Of a stretch of DNA of 7,749 nt, positions 5,509 to 7,749 are shown in pieces. The position numbers and the translations under genes are program-made. The stretch lies in the NCBI GenBank assembly GCA_018663815.1, contig JABJPQ010000271.1:1-7749 (forward strand), in the 5' to 3' direction. This DNA comes from Halobacteriovoraceae bacterium (lineage in GTDB: Bacteria; Bdellovibrionota; Bacteriovoracia; Bacteriovoracales; Bacteriovoracaceae). The notes beneath the pieces are model-generated. The model made no database searches and was not told the origin of the DNA. It was given only the letters and a program-made list of their open reading frames with translations. The first letter of the stretch is position 1; each line of letters begins with the position of its first letter.

Positions 5509-6522
5509 ATGTCTAAGAATCATTCTAAAGAAACTCAATTAATTCGTTTACAAAAATACATTGCTGATTGTGGTGTTACCTCTAGAAGAAAAGCAGAAGA
5601 GCTTATTGCGGAAGGTAAAGTTGTTGTTAATGGCAAAAAAGTCAAAGAACAAGGTGTAAAAGTTGACCCCCAAGAAGATGTGGTTGAGGTGTCTGGGAAA
5701 ACGATAGATATCCTAACTGTAGATCATATCTATTTGGTGATGAATAAACCAAGAAGTTATATTTCAACTGTTTCAGATCCTGAAGGAAGAAAAACCGTCA
5801 TGGATCTTATTCCGATCAAGACCAGAGTTTATCCAATTGGTAGATTAGATTATTTATCAGAGGGGCTCTTGCTTTTTACAAATGATGGTGATTTTGCCAA
5901 TAAAGTTATGCATCCAAAATTTCAGATTACGAAAACTTATGAAGTAAAAGTTTTTGGTAAAGTTAATGATACTCTTTTAAGAAAACTTCGTACTGGAGTT
6001 GAGGAAGGCGGAGATTTTTTAAAACCAATGTCTGTTAGAGTTATTCAACAACTTCCAAATAAAACGTGGTTAGAGTTTAGACTTACAGAAGGAAAAAACC
6101 GCGAAATAAGAAGAATCTGTGAAGGATGTGGAATTACAATTGATAAGTTAAAAAGGGTGGCTATTGGTAACTTAAGTATTTCTGGCTTACAACCTGGCAG
6201 GTGGAATTACGTTACTAAGAGTGATCTTTTTAAACAAATTGGAATTACTAAAGATGGCTCAAAACGCAGTGATTACGAAGAGTATGTATCTTTAAAGAAA
6301 AGCTTAGATGTTAAAAGATCGAGTAAGAGACAAAAAGATGCAACACCCGCGGATTCAAAAGAGTTTAATCGTTACAGAAAAGATGAATACTACGAAACTT
6401 TAAAGCTTCAAAAAGAAGCGAAGACTCTGCGTGACCAAGAACGTGCGGAGCAAGAGAAAAATGGTATTAAAGTTAAACCGAGTTATCAAAAAACGAAAGC
6501 AAATCCTACTTATAAACGTTAG
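5509..6522 (+). CDS. rluB: 23S rRNA pseudouridine synthase of the RsuA/RluB family
   Basis: Converts a specific rRNA uridine to pseudouridine; the RluB member acts on U2605 (E. coli numbering) in 23S rRNA near the peptidyl transferase centre. The 337-residue product has an N-terminal S4 RNA-binding domain (about 12-60: RLQKYIADCGVTSRRKAEEL, then VVVNG). The RsuA-type catalytic domain follows (about 74-235) with the catalytic Asp at 114 in GRLDYLSEGLLLFTNDG and the later motif EGKNREIRR (194-202). The final 85 residues are highly basic (KRSSKRQKD and similar) and probably contact RNA. The ATG has a strong AAGGAAAG site and its own promoter with a short structured leader. Gene order after scpB is common in bacteria and supports RluB rather than RsuA or RluE/F, but target assignment within this family from sequence alone is not fully certain. 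The next gene starts 9 bases later. Confidence 0.93.
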   Translation: MSKNHSKETQLIRLQKYIADCGVTSRRKAEELIAEGKVVVNGKKVKEQGVKVDPQEDVVEVSGKTIDILTVDHIYLVMNKPRSYISTVSDPEGRKTVMDLIPIKTRVYPIGRLDYLSEGLLLFTNDGDFANKVMHPKFQITKTYEVKVFGKVNDTLLRKLRTGVEEGGDFLKPMSVRVIQQLPNKTWLEFRLTEGKNREIRRICEGCGITIDKLKRVAIGNLSISGLQPGRWNYVTKSDLFKQIGITKDGSKRSDYEEYVSLKKSLDVKRSSKRQKDATPADSKEFNRYRKDEYYETLKLQKEAKTLRDQERAEQEKNGIKVKPSYQKTKANPTYKR

Positions 6523-6531
6523 TTTTTAAAT

Positions 6532-7194
6532 ATGAATATCTCTAGGCTTGAAACAGACAATGATTTTCTTTGGGTGAATTATACAACAAAAGATATTTCG
6601 CCCGAAGACTTTAGAAAGTATGCTTATATTTTACCAACATCAATGGGCAAAGCGATTGATGCAAAAAAATATGAGTTTATTCTGGGAAGGCTATGCTCTC
6701 AAAAAGATTTAGATAATATTTATCAGATTGATAAAGGCCTTCTGGGAGAGCCGGTCTTTCCAACCGGTATAAAAGGAAGTATTTCTCACTCTAAAGATTT
6801 CGTCATCTCAGTTGTTAGTGAAGATCAATCAATTCGATCCTTAGGTATAGACATTGAAAGATGTGTGGATGAGAAAAGAATGGATGTGATTAAAAAGATG
6901 GCTTTAACCGATGAGGAAATTAGTTATCTTGATGGTTACCAAGGAGATAAGCTTCGCTTGGCAACAATAATATTTTCAGCTAAGGAAACTTTGTTTAAGC
7001 TTCTCAACCCTTTGTGTGAGACTTATATAAATTTTCATGAAGGTATTTTTTCAAACTTCGATGAAAAAAAACAACAATTTGAAATTCGGCTTGTAAGCGA
7101 TAAGCCAAAACTAAAAACATTGCTTGGAGTATATTCAGGAGAAGTTTTTCGGGTTGGGAATAATTTTATTACCTTATTGTGCCTTCAAAAATAG
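6532..7194 (+). CDS. 4'-phosphopantetheinyl transferase, EntD/Sfp superfamily
   Basis: Transfers the phosphopantetheine arm of coenzyme A to a serine of carrier proteins, turning apo into holo forms for fatty acid, polyketide or nonribosomal peptide synthesis. The 220-residue length fits EntD-type enzymes. Seen motifs: GSISHSK (82-88) with the conserved His, LGIDIE (104-109) supplying Mg-binding Asp107 and Glu109, and FSAKETLFKLLNPL (148-161) with the conserved Lys-Glu pair at 151-152. The N-terminal YEFILGRLC (47-55) matches the Arg-containing CoA-binding segment. No synthetase or carrier protein is in the window, so the target is unknown; it may be the housekeeping acyl carrier protein. No Shine-Dalgarno precedes the ATG, only the 9-base gap after rluB, so translation is probably coupled to rluB. 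The following 120 bases have no clear terminator. Confidence 0.92.
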   Translation: MNISRLETDNDFLWVNYTTKDISPEDFRKYAYILPTSMGKAIDAKKYEFILGRLCSQKDLDNIYQIDKGLLGEPVFPTGIKGSISHSKDFVISVVSEDQSIRSLGIDIERCVDEKRMDVIKKMALTDEEISYLDGYQGDKLRLATIIFSAKETLFKLLNPLCETYINFHEGIFSNFDEKKQQFEIRLVSDKPKLKTLLGVYSGEVFRVGNNFITLLCLQK

Positions 7195-7314
7195 AACTCT
7201 TTACAAAATTGAAACTTGTGCGAAGCAGCAGTTGTGAAAAAAATTCAATCCTCTTTGCATAGGGCCGTCTGAGTCTTATGTTCAAACACTAACTAATTAG
7301 AGCAAGGGAGTTTT

Positions 7315-7650
7315 ATGAAATTTCTAATGGTAGTATCTTTATTAATATCATCTATAAGTGCTATGGCCATCGAGTGCCAGGCCATACGGCAATATGCAAA
7401 TAATACAACGAAATCGATCGTTCTTGAAGTTGCTACAGATTTTCCAACTCAGGCTAAGCTTGTCGGAGATATTGATGAAATTCATTATTTTGTCTTATAT
7501 GATAAACAAAATCATGAAATTAAAACCATGATAACTGAAGGTCCAGATTACACTCAAGGTTCAATTTCAACAGCTATCCTTAATGCTGGTAATGAAGTTC
7601 GTCACACAAGGGTTAATGGTTACGAAGCAAATAAAATCATTTGTAAATAA
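7315..7650 (+). CDS. Small exported protein with two cysteines, related to the one at 5073-5339
   Basis: Family not recognised. The 111-residue product has a signal peptide MKFLMVVSLLISSISAMA (1-18) with a good AMA cleavage site and a strong ribosome site AAGGGAG (7304-7310), 4 bases from the ATG. The mature protein of about 93 residues has Cys at position 3 (C21) and Cys one residue before its end (C110), which could form a disulfide joining the two ends. The middle looks beta-rich (IDEIHYFVLYDKQ, EIKTMITEG). Shared features with the 88-residue protein upstream are the mature-position-3 Cys after an acidic residue, Y-A a few residues later, and a common beta motif before an acidic turn. It is longer by about 23 residues at the C-terminus. 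It has no lipobox and is probably periplasmic or secreted. No good promoter was found in 7195-7314. Confidence 0.85.
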   Translation: MKFLMVVSLLISSISAMAIECQAIRQYANNTTKSIVLEVATDFPTQAKLVGDIDEIHYFVLYDKQNHEIKTMITEGPDYTQGSISTAILNAGNEVRHTRVNGYEANKIICK

Positions 7651-7690
7651 TCTAATAACTTAAGTAAACTAAATTGAGAGAAATTCCATT

Positions 7691-7723
7691 GAGAATATTC
7701 GTTCTATGCTATAATAGCACACT
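7691..7723 (+). promoter_or_regulatory. Extended -10 promoter for the gene at the right edge
   Basis: TATAAT (7710-7715) is a perfect -10 box preceded by TGC (7707-7709), making the extended form TGnTATAAT. TTGAGA at 7689-7694 would be a -35 only with a short 15-base spacer, but an extended -10 needs little from the -35. Transcription should start near 7722, leaving a leader of about 16 bases. The -10 is the centre of a 13-base palindrome. Confidence 0.65.
7707..7719. repeat. Odd 13-base palindrome over the extended -10 (possible operator)
   Basis: TGCTAT (7707-7712) and ATAGCA (7714-7719) are perfect reverse complements around a central A. The palindrome covers the whole extended -10 element. 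A second perfect palindrome, GAATATTC (7693-7700), lies just upstream. Both could be repressor or activator sites; part of the symmetry follows from the -10 sequence itself. Confidence 0.35.
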
Positions 7724-7737
7724 TAAGGTGAGGTATT

Positions 7738-7749
7738 ATGGATTTTATG
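7738..7749 (+). CDS. Start of a gene running out of the window
   Basis: An ATG at 7738 follows GAGG (7730-7733) by 4 bases and a strong extended -10 promoter at 7707-7715. Only the codons for Met-Asp-Phe-Met are visible, so nothing can be said of the product. The short leader and good signals make this a likely true start. Confidence 0.6.

Noticed and set aside
7208..7249. Nested inverted repeats (ATTGAA/TTCAAT, ACT/AGT, TGC/GCA) after the phosphopantetheinyl transferase
   Set aside because: The stems are short, interrupted by mismatches and unpaired bases, and no T run follows; chance is adequate in AT-rich DNA.
1..7749. Mobile element, CRISPR array, tRNA or defence system
   Set aside because: No terminal repeats, spaced direct repeats, cloverleaf sequence, transposase, integrase or defence domains were seen; gene order and base use look like stable core chromosome.

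Overview
The window is an AT-rich, gene-dense bacterial chromosome segment. It carries seven complete genes, one long gene cut by the left edge, and the first codons of another at the right edge. A site-2 protease is followed by scpA, scpB, an S4-domain pseudouridine synthase (rluB type) and an EntD-like phosphopantetheinyl transferase. This order, the low GC content and the many small or large exported proteins of no known family suggest a low-GC member of the Bdellovibrionota, for example the Bacteriovoracaceae. That placement is an inference from gene order and composition and was not tested by a search.

Left part (1-1638, minus strand): a NudB-like Nudix hydrolase (1638-1213) overlaps by 8 bases the start of a long gene (1220 to beyond base 1). 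That second gene encodes an exported protein with an acidic section, a lysine-rich section and a beta-rich, barrel-like C-terminal part. It is open through all 406 visible codons and is broken only by the window edge. A short divergent intergenic region (1639-1745) separates this pair from the plus-strand genes.

Middle (1746-4864, plus strand): an M50 intramembrane protease, then scpA and scpB, are closely spaced and probably co-transcribed. ScpA and ScpB are the non-SMC subunits of the SMC chromosome-condensation complex. Here ScpB is about 506 residues against a usual length near 200. The excess is a short N-terminal extension and a roughly 300-residue acidic tail with a degenerate internal repeat.

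Right part (4865-7749, plus strand): a small exported two-cysteine protein (5073-5339) has its own promoter, which overlaps an inverted repeat. rluB (5509-6522) has a good promoter and a GC-rich hairpin with a GNRA loop just upstream of its ribosome binding site. The phosphopantetheinyl transferase (6532-7194) follows after 9 bases. A second small exported protein (7315-7650) looks like a distant relative of the first. A strong extended -10 promoter embedded in a 13-base palindrome drives a gene that starts at 7738 and leaves the window.

No tRNA, rRNA, CRISPR array, insertion sequence or convincing rho-independent terminator was seen. Most of the content is housekeeping (chromosome segregation, ribosome modification, carrier-protein activation). 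The least explained items are the ScpB tail, the truncated exported protein, the pair of small cysteine proteins and the rluB leader hairpin.
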